Shown here in pieces: positions 43,228-51,688 of a stretch of 64,000 bases of DNA. The notes beneath the pieces were generated by a model that saw only the letters and a program-made list of their open reading frames with translations, was not told where the DNA came from and did no database searches. The position numbers and the translations under genes were made by a program. Source of the stretch: JAGQRJ01 sp041402045 (GTDB lineage Bacteria; Planctomycetota; J058); assembly GCA_041402045.1 (NCBI GenBank), contig JAWKSZ010000010.1:1-64000 (forward strand), read 5' to 3'. The number at the start of each line of letters is the position of its first letter. Position 1 is the stretch's first letter.

Positions 43228-44574
43228 TCACAGGTACACGAGGCCCATGCGATCGAGGTGTTGATAGACGCTCACCCCTTCCGGAGGACGGAAGGGTCGC
43301 TGACTCCGACGCCGAAGGTGCACGCCTAGCCGCAGCCGGACGTACCAGTTGATCCCCCGGAAGGCCTGCCGCGGGTAGCCGAAACGGAAGTAGTTTGCCC
43401 AGCCCTGCAAGTGCCGGTTCAGCTCGGCTACGAGCCGGGGGACCGGCTTGAAGCACATACGTGAACCGGTCAGATCGCGGAGCTTCGCCCGCTCTCTGGC
43501 CACCGCCTTCTTCGACGGTCTCACGTTCAGGTAGCTATGGCCCCGACCTGAGAGGTCGCGGTCAAAGCGAAACGTGAAGCCGAGGAAGTCTAGGCTCGCT
43601 CCCTGTTTCAGTTTCCGAATGCCGGTCTTGTCCCGATTGATCACCAGGCCCATGCGCCCTTCCAGAAACCCCTCGACCTCGTGCACGAGGCCAGGGCTCA
43701 GGTTGCGCGCCAAGATCACGAAGTCGTCCGCATACCGGACGAGCTTCGCGTTCCCCCACCGTCCCGGCCCAGCCCAGAAGGCCAGGTCGAACCAGTGCAG
43801 GAAGGCGTTCGCCAGCAGAGGAGAGATCACTCCCCCCTGCGGGGTTCCCGCCTTGGGCCTCGTTCCCTTCGGACCCCCGTCGTCGTCTTCCACGACGGGG
43901 GCCTCGAGCCAGAGCCTGATCAGCTTCAGCACGGAGCGATCCGTGATCCGCTTCTGCAGCCCGGCCATGAGCTTGTCGTGGGGTATCGAGTCGAAATACC
44001 CCTTGAGGTCCGCGTCGTACACCTCGTCGAAACCCGCCTTCACGTGCTCTCGGATCGCCGTGAGCGCTTGGTGCGCGTTTCGACCTGGTCGGAATCCATA
44101 CGAGCTATCCACGAAATCTGCTTCGAAGATCGGCTCCAGGATCAGCAGCGTCGCCATTTGGACCACACGGTCACGGACCGTCGGGATCCCTAGCGGGCGC
44201 TCCTTCCCGTCAGGCTTCGGTATGTAGACACGGCGGACAGGCTGGGGCTTGTAGGTCTTCGACTGCAGAGCCGCCTCGATTTCGTCGAGGAATCCTGCAG
44301 CGCCGTCCTCCGAGCCTTCGATTTGGTCGATCGAGACTCCGTCGATCCCAGGCGCACCCCGATTGGCGCGCACCTGAGCCCACGCCGCCTCCAGCGTGAC
44401 CCTCCACAGAATTCGCCCATACAGCGTGTAGAAGCGAAATCCGGGCTCTTGCTTGGCCTTGTGGTGCAGCTTCTGCCTCAGCGAAAAGAGTTTCTCCGGT
44501 AACCGTCGACGCCCGCCCCTCCAGGGGTCGTTCGCCTCGGGGACCGAGTCGTCCGTAGTGGAGCTGTCGCTCAA
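43228..44574 (-). CDS. ltrA: Group II intron reverse transcriptase/maturase
   Basis: The 448-residue protein has the reverse transcriptase blocks in order: RRVYIPKPDGKERPLGIPTVRDRVVQ, YGFRPGRNAHQAL, DADLKGYFDSIPH, GTPQGGVISPLLAN, the catalytic YADDF (LVRYADDFVILA) and LDFLGFTF. After them comes a maturase X region (ELNRHLQGWANYFRFG) and then the end, with no HNH endonuclease. It splices and retro-homes the intron that surrounds it. The start is TTG 44574, preceded by CGGAGAG; the frame is open further upstream to 44781. The catalytic motifs are intact, so it could be active. Confidence 0.93.
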   Translation of the reverse strand: MSDSSTTDDSVPEANDPWRGGRRRLPEKLFSLRQKLHHKAKQEPGFRFYTLYGRILWRVTLEAAWAQVRANRGAPGIDGVSIDQIEGSEDGAAGFLDEIEAALQSKTYKPQPVRRVYIPKPDGKERPLGIPTVRDRVVQMATLLILEPIFEADFVDSSYGFRPGRNAHQALTAIREHVKAGFDEVYDADLKGYFDSIPHDKLMAGLQKRITDRSVLKLIRLWLEAPVVEDDDGGPKGTRPKAGTPQGGVISPLLANAFLHWFDLAFWAGPGRWGNAKLVRYADDFVILARNLSPGLVHEVEGFLEGRMGLVINRDKTGIRKLKQGASLDFLGFTFRFDRDLSGRGHSYLNVRPSKKAVARERAKLRDLTGSRMCFKPVPRLVAELNRHLQGWANYFRFGYPRQAFRGINWYVRLRLGVHLRRRSQRPFRPPEGVSVYQHLDRMGLVYL

Positions 44575-45041
44575 TCGGCACTCTCCGCGTCTTGCTTCTG
44601 CCCACGTCCAGTGGGGCCCCTTCGCTCCACGGGCATTACCCCGCCTCCTCACTACTACGAGCCCCGCCGACTCCCGACATGCCGCTTGGGTTATGTCTTC
44701 CCCGTCGCGTTGGGTTCCACCCACATGCCGGGCCTCCCAGGTTCCTCGACTGATCTTTCGGCACGCGCTGCCCCCAATCACCCCGGCAGGCCCAGCGGGC
44801 TCATGCTCGTTTCAATACCGCCGGTGACAGGCTTCAGCCCTTCAGGAAGCTTGGCCGCCTGCACATGTGTAACGAGGCCGAATCGGGTTCACGTAACGTT
44901 GCGGCTCGCGCCTTTGTCGTCCGAGGCTTCGACGATCCGGTTGCCCGGGGACGCCGCTCGGTTGACTACGGTGGTGAACGAGCAATTACCACGGTGGGCT
45001 CCTTTCATCCCACGAGATCAGCCAGGCTTCCCCTGGCGCAC

Positions 45042-45363
45042 CCGAAGACACCGAGTCCCGCTGAGACAGGCCGTCGCTCGCCTCCGAGAGCAAGAGACAC
45101 CGAGCTCCGCGCCTGGGCTCTCGTACCGAGCGAAGAGCACCCTGATCCTCGGACTCCTCGGCCGGTACGTCGGCGCGCGAGGTCCACGCGGAGCTCGGTG
45201 TCTCTTGCCATGGAGCGCCGCGAAGGGAGCGACCGAGGCGGGCTCCGGTGCCTTCGGTGCTTCTTGTTAGCGCGTCCGCAGGACGGTTCCTCAGCAGCGG
45301 AGCTCGGTGGTTGAATCCAATGTCGCCGGTGCGGTCCCTCAGCAGTGGAGCTCCGCGGGCACG
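45042..45363 (-). repeat. Intergenic repeat copy A, second part
   Basis: This continues the repeat after the intron and corresponds in reverse complement to 56.25-56.56 kb and 56.65-56.96 kb. It contains an internal inverted pair (GCAAGAGACACCGAGCTCCGCG near 45093 and its complement near 45190) around about 70 bases. No gene is seen between here and the GH3-like stop at 45418. Confidence 0.8.
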
Positions 45364-45417
45364 CTCGCTCAGCAGCGGCGAGCAAGAGTTCCGGTGCCGC
45401 GCGATTGCGCCCAGGCG

Positions 45418-47040
45418 CTAGGCGAACACCTCGCCCCAGAAGTCGCCCAGGTGCAGGGCCGGCGGCTTTATGTCCCCCGCCCGCGCGCCGCGCGCGACGA
45501 GGGCGGCCTCGTAGCGCGCGACGCCGCGCTCGACCGCGACGCCGGCGAGGGGCTCGAGCTGCTCGAGCTTGCGGCAGAGGTCGTAGTGGTGGCCGCGGCG
45601 CAGCTCCTGCTCGAGGGCGGCGGCGAAGGCCGCGGGCTCGGCGCCCTCCACGAACACGCGATACCCGCGCCGATCGGAGCGCGGGGTCACCAGCGCGAAG
45701 CGCGGCGTGCCCGGCACCGCGGCCAGGGCCTCGGCCACGCGCCCGGGGGAGAGCTTCTCGCCGGCGAGGTCCGAGACCCCGTCCAGGCGCCCCACGAAGC
45801 GCACCCGCGGCGTGCGGCGGTAGTAGCCCACGACCTCGACCGCGTCGCCGAGCCGGTAGCGGTAGAGCCCGCCGGAGGTGGAGAGCAGCGGCGCGTAGCG
45901 TCGGCCGACCTCGGCGTCGGGGGGCAGGACCGGCGGCGTGCCGTCCAGCGGGTCGAGCTCGATCAGGTGGCTGTTGACCGCGAGCGCCGCGCCCTCGAAG
46001 CCCACGATCGGGAACGAGATCGCGCCCTCGGTCGCGATCAGGCCCTTGCCCTGGATCGCGGCCTCGGCGGGCAGGGCCGCGCGCAGCTCCCGGAAGCTGG
46101 AACGCGGCGTTGGCGTCGGTCCAGCAGCTCACCAGCCGCCAGCGCGGCCGGAAGCCGCTCAGGCCGCAGGGGCCAGGGCTCCCGAGCGCGCTCGATCGCC
46201 CGCAGTCGGCTGCGCCCGGTCTTGACCGGCGGCAGGTCAGGGCGCCCGCCCTGGGGCGGGCGCACGACCCCCCTCCAGGTCGCGCAGCAGCGCGTCGCCG
46301 GTGCGGCTCGCGCGCTCGAGCAGGAGCGTGAGGAAGCTCGGCGCCCACACCGAGACGAAGCTCAGGGTCGGGTCCCGCAGCAGGTAGCACAGCGTCGCGT
46401 GCCGGCAGTGGTCCATGTCCGGCAGCCGCGACACCGCGGAGGGCACGGGCAGCATGTACTGCAGCAGCCCGCGGATCGGCCGGGGGAAGTACTCGGTGTC
46501 GTCCGCGAGCCCGATCCGCGTGCCCCCCGGCGTGCGCTCCCCCGACGACGCCGAGGTCGAGATCGACCAGTAGCTCGAGCCCCGCAGCGCCTGGTGTCGG
46601 AGCAGGTCGTAGAGCCAGGGGCTGGTCGCGGCGCCGAACTCGCGGAGCAGCGCCGGGGTGTAGGGCAGGTACTTCGAGGCCGAGGTCGAGCCGCTCGAGC
46701 GCTCGAAGCAGGTCGGGGCCTCCCGGGTCAGGACCTGGCCCTCGCCCTGGAGCATGCGCTCGATCCAGGGCGCGTGCTCGTCGTAGCCCCGCACGGGCAC
46801 CGCGGCCTGGTAGTCGCGCAGGGTGCGCACGCCGTCGAGCCCGTGCTCCCGCGCGAAGGCGGTGCCCGCCGCCCCCTGGAGCACCCGCTCCAGCGCCTTG
46901 AGCTGGGCACCGAACGGGTCGTCGGCCGCGCGCCGGAAGCGCTCCCAGGCGGGGCGCAGGCTGGCGCGGTACGCCCGGTTCAGCACCCGCAGGCTCGGTG
47001 CCCGGATCACGCCTGCGCCCCCCGGGGCGGAAGAAGGCAT
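45418..47040 (-). pseudogene. GH3-family acyl-adenylate synthetase-like protein, frameshifted near 46105-46265
   Basis: The N-terminal half (47040 to about 46262) matches the plant-auxin-response GH3 superfamily found in bacteria: LQGAAGTAFAREHGLDGV, FERSSGSTSASKYLPYTPALL (ATP-binding Ser/Thr-rich loop), SYWSISTSASSGERTPGG. The C-terminal half (46005-45418) has LLSTSGGLYRYRLGDAVEVVGYYRRTPRVRFVGRLDGVSDLAGEKLS. Between them VKTGRSRLRAIERAREPW and LVSCWTDANAA lie in other frames, so about three indels occur. The joined protein would have about 540 residues, the normal family length. GH3 proteins adenylate carboxylic acids and join them to amines. Confidence 0.75.
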
Positions 47041-47042
47041 GG

Positions 47043-47276
47043 AACCGCCAAGGCCGCCAAGGGCGCCAAGGCTCCGCCATGCGCCTCGGCTACGTCTTCA
47101 ACGGAAAGATAGGTAGCTCCGCTGGGTCGAGGCGCAGTCGAAGTCGGTGTCCAGACGGGGTGCACATGGACTCGGCACCCGTGAGGCCGGGTGCGTACGA
47201 GCGGAGCCACCCGTCCTCGCTCGTCGACGCGGCAAGTCCTCGCGGAGCCTTGGCGCCCTTGGCGGCCTTGGCGGTT
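47043..47276. repeat. Element bounded by 34-bp perfect inverted repeats
   Basis: A 34-bp arm beginning AACCGCCAAGGCCGCCAAGG (47043-47076) recurs as its exact complement at 47243-47276. The arms are built of GCCAAGG units. The 166 bases between them have no ORF that I can support. Size and structure resemble a MITE- or REP-like element, but no target-site duplication is evident. It lies between the GH3-like and the GTPase-kinase genes and fills most of the gap 47041-47416. Confidence 0.75.
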
Positions 47277-47416
47277 GAACTCTCTCGTCCGCACGCGCGC
47301 GCGTAGCCCGGGAGAGGCGCCAGGTGACCGCGTCCGCGTAACCTTGGCGCCCCGTGGCGTCCTGGGCGACGTGGATCCTTGGGCCTGCAGGCGCGGGTTC
47401 GCAACGGCCGCCCGGA

Positions 47417-49678
47417 TCACCGCTCGAATTCGCGGAGGGGGACGAGCTTGCTCACGCGCTCGGAGAGGATCGCGCGGCGGTCGTCGTTGCTCGCGTGGGG
47501 CTTCATGCGCACCAGCGCGCGGACCACGTCGTCGCAGTCGGCGAAGCGGTCGCGGCGGTCCTTGGCCATCATGCGCGAGATCAGCTCCGGCATGTCGCGG
47601 CTCACGCCGGCCAGGTCGCGGGGGTTCGGCACCGGGTCGTGGAGGTGCTGGAGGCACACGTCCTCAGGGGTCCGGCCCATGAACGGGGGGCGCCCGGTGA
47701 TCAGGTGGAACAGCATGGCGCCCAGCGAGTAGATATCGGCGCGAATGTCTATGTCCCGGTCGCCGCGGATCTGCTCCGGCGAAATGTAGTAAGGCGAGCC
47801 CAGGATCACGCCGTCCTCGCCCGGCGCCTCGGCGTCGAGGGTCTTGGCGAGGCCCAGGTCGCAGAGCTTGATCCCGCCGTCCGCGGTGATCATGACGTTC
47901 CCGGGCTTCACGTCGCGGTGCACGAGCTTGTGCTTGGCCGCGTGGTTCAGCGCGCGGGCGACCGGGAGCACGACGTCGATCGCCGTGTCCTCGTCCATGC
48001 GCCCGTCGCAGTCCTCGAGCAGCTTCTTGGCCGTGATCCCGTGCACGTACTCCATGGCGAAGTAGTGCAGGTCGTCGGTCGAGCCGACGTCGTAGGCCTG
48101 CACGATGTTCGGGTGGTTGAGCCGCGCCGCGGCGCGGGCCTCGCTCGTGAAGCGCTCGATGAAGTCGGCGTCGAACAGGAGCTTGGGGTCGAGGATCTTG
48201 AGCGCGACCACGCGGTCGAGGTTGAGCTGGACCGCCGCGAACACGAGCGCCATGTTCCCGCGCCCGAGGTGCTGCATGATCTTGTAGCCCTCGATCCGGT
48301 CCTCGGCCATTTTGCCCTCGAGGGCCAGGCACACCCGCCGGATCTCGTCCTCGCCGAGGAAGCCCTTGGCGCGCATGATCGCGCCCAGGAACCGCCGCCG
48401 GCCCTGCTCCTCGCGCAGCTTGCGCTGCTCGTCGAGGCAGTCCTCGAGCTGCTCGCGGGTCACGAGGCCCAGGTTCAGCGCGACCTCGCCGAACAGGGGG
48501 ACCTTCGCCGGCGAGGTGTCGGTGTCGACGGCCACGACCCGCCCGATCGAGGGCCGCGCCTCGCGCAGGAGCTCGCCCTGGTGGGCCTGCAACTGCTTGA
48601 TCAGGATCTGCCGGCGCCCGATCCGGTCGAGGTGCCCGGCGCGCACCAGCAGGTGGTCGAGGGAGTGGTGGAACGCGCGCCGCGCCTGGAGGTTCATGGC
48701 CTGCTTCACCCGGCGGAAGGGCACGATCTCCATCTCCGAGGCCAGCCGCGCGAACAGGTTCTCCTCGTGGATCACCTCGATCGAGCAGCGCAGGCGCTTG
48801 GCCCGCAGCAGGTCGGCGGGGCCGACCATTTGCCGCTGGGTGAGGATCTGCTCCAGGTCGACGCCCAGGCTCAGCTTGCGCGCCTCGACGCACAGCCGCT
48901 CGGCCTCGCGCAGGTCCGTGGGGTCGACGACCCCCAGCTCCTTGAGCAGCCAGGCCAGGAACGCGTCGCCGTGGGGCGAGAACTGGGTCCCGGTCGCGCT
49001 GTAGGCGCGCAGGTAGAGCTGGTGGGCCTCGGCGATCTCGTCCTCGATCTCGGGGGAGACCGGCGCCAGGACCGGCGGGTCGCAGTACATCCGCGCCTCG
49101 AGCTCCTCGCGCTCGAGGGCCAGCGCCAGGGCCGTGCACTTCTTGACCGCCTCGAGGATCCCCTCGCCGGTGAGCGTGCTCACGTGCAGCAAGCGGTCGC
49201 CGACGTTGTCGGCGAAGGAGTTCCCCACCAGCTCCCCGGACTCGCCCTCGCGCAGGCGGTCCAAGTGCGTGAGCTGGACCACGAGCGCCGTGTCGTCGAA
49301 GTGCCGCCCGCGCTCGCTGAGGTAGTCGAGCAGGTCCTGGAAGCTCTCGAGGTTCGTGCCCAGGTTCGCGTCCCGCGCGTCCGCGGTGAACAAGAAGCCG
49401 TCGCAGCCCGTGAGAATGATCCGCCGCGCGAGGAGCGTCAGCGGGCTCCCGGGGAGGGCGTAGACGTCGACGTAGAGCGGCAGCGAGCCCACGCTGCCGA
49501 ACTCGAACTCGGCGTGGTCGTAGAGCAGCGTGCGCCCCGACCGCCCGGAGAACTGGATCAGGGGACCGCGTTGCTCCGGCGGCGTGATCCGGTGCAGGCA
49601 CTCCAACGCCGCGGTCTTCCCCGCGCCGGGGGGACCGATCATGGCCAATCGGATCCGGACCTCTTTGGGGGTCGTCAC
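47417..49678 (-). CDS. MglA-like GTPase / Ser-Thr protein kinase fusion
   Basis: Residues 1 to about 185 form a Ras-like MglA-type GTPase: P-loop GPPGAGKT (15-22), a DVYALPGSPLTLLARRIILTGCDGFLFTADA stretch that matches the MglA switch and G3 region, and THLDR (137-141) at the G4 place. The middle (200-460) is helical; residues 394-455 (GEVALNLGLVTREQLEDCL) resemble the N-terminal domain of type II secretion/PilB ATPases. Residues 466-735 form a Hanks kinase: LGRGNMALVF, Lys494, HRDVKPGN (587-594), DLG in place of DFG (607-609), SPEQ. No transmembrane helix is seen. Length 753 aa. Confidence 0.88.
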   Translation of the reverse strand: MTTPKEVRIRLAMIGPPGAGKTAALECLHRITPPEQRGPLIQFSGRSGRTLLYDHAEFEFGSVGSLPLYVDVYALPGSPLTLLARRIILTGCDGFLFTADARDANLGTNLESFQDLLDYLSERGRHFDDTALVVQLTHLDRLREGESGELVGNSFADNVGDRLLHVSTLTGEGILEAVKKCTALALALEREELEARMYCDPPVLAPVSPEIEDEIAEAHQLYLRAYSATGTQFSPHGDAFLAWLLKELGVVDPTDLREAERLCVEARKLSLGVDLEQILTQRQMVGPADLLRAKRLRCSIEVIHEENLFARLASEMEIVPFRRVKQAMNLQARRAFHHSLDHLLVRAGHLDRIGRRQILIKQLQAHQGELLREARPSIGRVVAVDTDTSPAKVPLFGEVALNLGLVTREQLEDCLDEQRKLREEQGRRRFLGAIMRAKGFLGEDEIRRVCLALEGKMAEDRIEGYKIMQHLGRGNMALVFAAVQLNLDRVVALKILDPKLLFDADFIERFTSEARAAARLNHPNIVQAYDVGSTDDLHYFAMEYVHGITAKKLLEDCDGRMDEDTAIDVVLPVARALNHAAKHKLVHRDVKPGNVMITADGGIKLCDLGLAKTLDAEAPGEDGVILGSPYYISPEQIRGDRDIDIRADIYSLGAMLFHLITGRPPFMGRTPEDVCLQHLHDPVPNPRDLAGVSRDMPELISRMMAKDRRDRFADCDDVVRALVRMKPHASNDDRRAILSERVSKLVPLREFER

Positions 49679-49839
49679 GCCTGTCCCTGGCTCGAGGGGT
49701 ACATGTCCACGCTTGAGCTTAGCCGAGGCACCCGAACCCGAGCAACCACCCCACGCCGGTCCTTAGTCCTTGCCCGGTAGGCGTCTGCGCTGCAACGCAG
49801 GCTCGGATCGGCCCGCCGTAGAATGCCCCAGGAGGCCCG

Positions 49840-50493
49840 GTGCAGCTCAGGACGCCACGACCCAGGGACTATGCGGTGTGGGCGCTGGTCGGCTTCCTGC
49901 TCCTGATCGGCCTGGCCGCGCCGCCGCTGTGGGCGGCCGTCGACCTCGAGCTCCAGGCCGAGGCCCTCGCCCTGGACGACGCCGCGCGCGACCCCTGGGG
50001 GACCCTGTTTCGCGCCGACGAGCGGGGCCAGCTCCTCAGCGCGGGGCCCGATCGGCGCTGGGCGAGCGCCGACGACCTGGCCCTCGACCCCAGCCTGCGC
50101 CGGGCCCGCGCGGCCCGCGCGCTGCCCGCCGCCGCGGTCCTCGGAGTCGTGCTCCTCGCGCTGTGGGAGCTCGGGGGCCTGGGGCTGACCCTCATGAGCG
50201 GCCCCTTCCGCGGCTGGGTCGACGAGGGCCTGATCGCCGGGGCCTGGGCCCTGGCCGGCGGGCTCGCCACCTGGGGCGTCGCCGAGCTGCTCGTGCGCCG
50301 GGAGATCCTCGCCCAGCCTCAGGCGGCGTGGCTCGTCGTCGACTGGAGCACCGCCGCCGCCGGGAGCGGCGCGCTGGGCGGGGTCATCGCCTGCGCGCTC
50401 CTGCGCCTGCGCCTAAGCCGTGCTCCCGAAACCGATTCCGTCTCGGGAGAAATCGCGGAGGGGGGTGAAGACACCGGAGAGGAGCTCCGATAG
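49840..50493 (+). CDS. Hypothetical membrane protein (217 aa)
   Basis: Three to four hydrophobic helices are seen (about residues 12-34, 98-120, 128-150 and 165-185). The loop between the first two is acidic and hydrophilic, with a GPDRRWASADDL segment that resembles extracytoplasmic repeats. The polar C-terminus ends in GEDTGEELR. The start ATG 49840 has GGAGG nine bases upstream. I do not recognise the family. A group of three further small genes follows on the same strand. Confidence 0.6.
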   Translation: MQLRTPRPRDYAVWALVGFLLLIGLAAPPLWAAVDLELQAEALALDDAARDPWGTLFRADERGQLLSAGPDRRWASADDLALDPSLRRARAARALPAAAVLGVVLLALWELGGLGLTLMSGPFRGWVDEGLIAGAWALAGGLATWGVAELLVRREILAQPQAAWLVVDWSTAAAGSGALGGVIACALLRLRLSRAPETDSVSGEIAEGGEDTGEELR

Positions 50494-50536
50494 GTCCAGT
50501 AAGCGGGGCCGAGCCCCAGACAGGAACGAGGGCGAC

Positions 50537-50671
50537 ATGAAGGCTGGACGCGTGATCAAGTTCCCCACCACCGAGGCCACCCGGCGTTCGACCCGCGAGG
50601 TCTACGCCGAGCCCCTGACCCAGGGCGGCGCGCGCTTCAGCGCGCGCTCGGCGTATCGGCAGGCGGCCTAG
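50537..50671 (+). CDS. Small basic protein (44 aa)
   Basis: ATG 50537 stands six bases after a GAGGG, and the frame encodes MKAGRVIKFPTTEATRRSTR and a further 24 residues ending in SAYRQAA. The protein is basic and without hydrophobic segments. It ends three bases before the GNAT gene, so the two are probably co-translated. The function is unknown; the RBS and spacing are the only support. Confidence 0.5.
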   Translation: MKAGRVIKFPTTEATRRSTREVYAEPLTQGGARFSARSAYRQAA

Positions 50672-50674
50672 ACC

Positions 50675-51049
50675 ATGCACCTGCGGCTGCTCGAGCGCGA
50701 CACCGACACCGGCCTGGGCGAGGACTACTCGATCCGCCTGGGCAAGGGCGCGATCGCCCGGATCAAGCTCGAGCGGCTGAGCCCCGACCACGCCTGGATC
50801 GACTGGGTGTTCGTGCCTCCCGCGCACCGCGGTGAAGGCCTCGCCGGCCAGCTCATGCAGGCCGTGCTCCAGGACGCCGACGCCGCGGGCGTGCGCGTGT
50901 CCCTCGAGCCCCGCGCCTGCGCCGGGCCCGCCCAAGCCAAGCTCGAGGCCTGGTATCGCGCCTACGGCTTCTGCGACAGCGGGCGCCGCGGCGACTTCGG
51001 CCCGATCTTCGTGCGCGAAGCGCGCGCGCCCCTGAGCCGCGCGGCCTGA
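50675..51049 (+). CDS. GNAT-family N-acetyltransferase-like protein
   Basis: This 124-residue single domain has the acetyl-CoA-binding turn of GNAT proteins (VPPAHRGEGLAGQLMQAVLQDA, the R/Q-x-x-G-x-G/A pattern) and a later YRAYGF strand-helix. The acceptor is unknown. It follows the 44-aa gene after three bases and is followed by a hypothetical gene after 47 bases. Confidence 0.8.
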   Translation: MHLRLLERDTDTGLGEDYSIRLGKGAIARIKLERLSPDHAWIDWVFVPPAHRGEGLAGQLMQAVLQDADAAGVRVSLEPRACAGPAQAKLEAWYRAYGFCDSGRRGDFGPIFVREARAPLSRAA

Positions 51050-51096
51050 ACGTCGCCCGCGCTCGGGCTACCCTCGGCCCAGGTGCGACGACCGCC

Positions 51097-51684
51097 ATGC
51101 AAGCCGCCCGCCGCGCCTTCGAAGCCAGCGGCTCCCCCCACGACGAAGCGACCTTCCTCACCGAGCGCACCCGCGCCGGCGAGCTCGCCCCGGACCGGCT
51201 CGAGCTGGCGGCCTACCTCGGGCACCCCGCCGCGCGCCTCGCCGCCGGCGGCCCCTGCGGCGCCGACGACGACCTGCGCCGCACCCGCGCCTGGCTCGAG
51301 CCCCTGTTCCAGCGCTCGGTCGCCTTCTCGGTGCGGGTGGCGCTGCTCGCCGCCCACGAGCTGCACCCCGCGCTCAAGCGCAACAAGCTCGGCGCCTACC
51401 TCACCAAGGCCCTGCGGCTGTGGCTGGAGGAGCCCGGCGCCCACGGCCTGGCCCGGATCCAGGACGCGACCCGCCAGCTCTTCGCCGAGGCCGAGGCCCA
51501 GGACACCGCGGAGGCCCGGGACGCGGCCACCTCCCTCGCCGGCGTCGCGGTGATCGCCGAGGGCGTGGACTGGGACCAGGTCCCGGCATGGCCGCTGACC
51601 CCGCCCCCCAAGACCCTGCGCGCGATCCGCGAGGCGCTGCGCGACGAGCTCGTCCCCTGGGCCCTGGAGCCCCCGGCGCCCTAG
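51097..51684 (+). CDS. Hypothetical helical protein (195 aa)
   Basis: The protein is soluble and mainly helical. The first part, with FLTERTRAGELAPDRLELAAYLGHPAARLA, resembles the short leucine-rich repeat-companion segments used in some multi-protein families of Myxococcota and Planctomycetota. No active-site motif is visible. The gene ends five bases before the end of the convergent ABC transporter gene. Confidence 0.55.
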   Translation: MQAARRAFEASGSPHDEATFLTERTRAGELAPDRLELAAYLGHPAARLAAGGPCGADDDLRRTRAWLEPLFQRSVAFSVRVALLAAHELHPALKRNKLGAYLTKALRLWLEEPGAHGLARIQDATRQLFAEAEAQDTAEARDAATSLAGVAVIAEGVDWDQVPAWPLTPPPKTLRAIREALRDELVPWALEPPAP

Positions 51685-51688
51685 ACGC

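Larger units (their letters stand above)
43103..45041 (-). mobile_element. Group II intron (1939 bp), inserted in intergenic repeat
   Basis: Read on the minus strand the intron begins GTGCGCCAGG at 45041, the canonical GUGYG 5' end. It carries a reverse transcriptase ORF, then domain V and a domain VI hairpin, and ends CTACCACGAC at 43103. Removing it joins GTGTCTTCGG and TGTCTCTTGC, and exactly this uninterrupted sequence exists in both empty repeat copies (junctions 56561/56562 and 56956/56957). The boundaries are therefore certain to the base. Bacterial class C-like elements lack the endonuclease domain, as this one does. Confidence 0.93.

Noticed and set aside
45005..47080. Long minus-strand ORF across the GH3 region (691 aa)
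   Set aside because: Arg/Pro/Gly-rich shadow frame; the GH3 residues lie in other frames.
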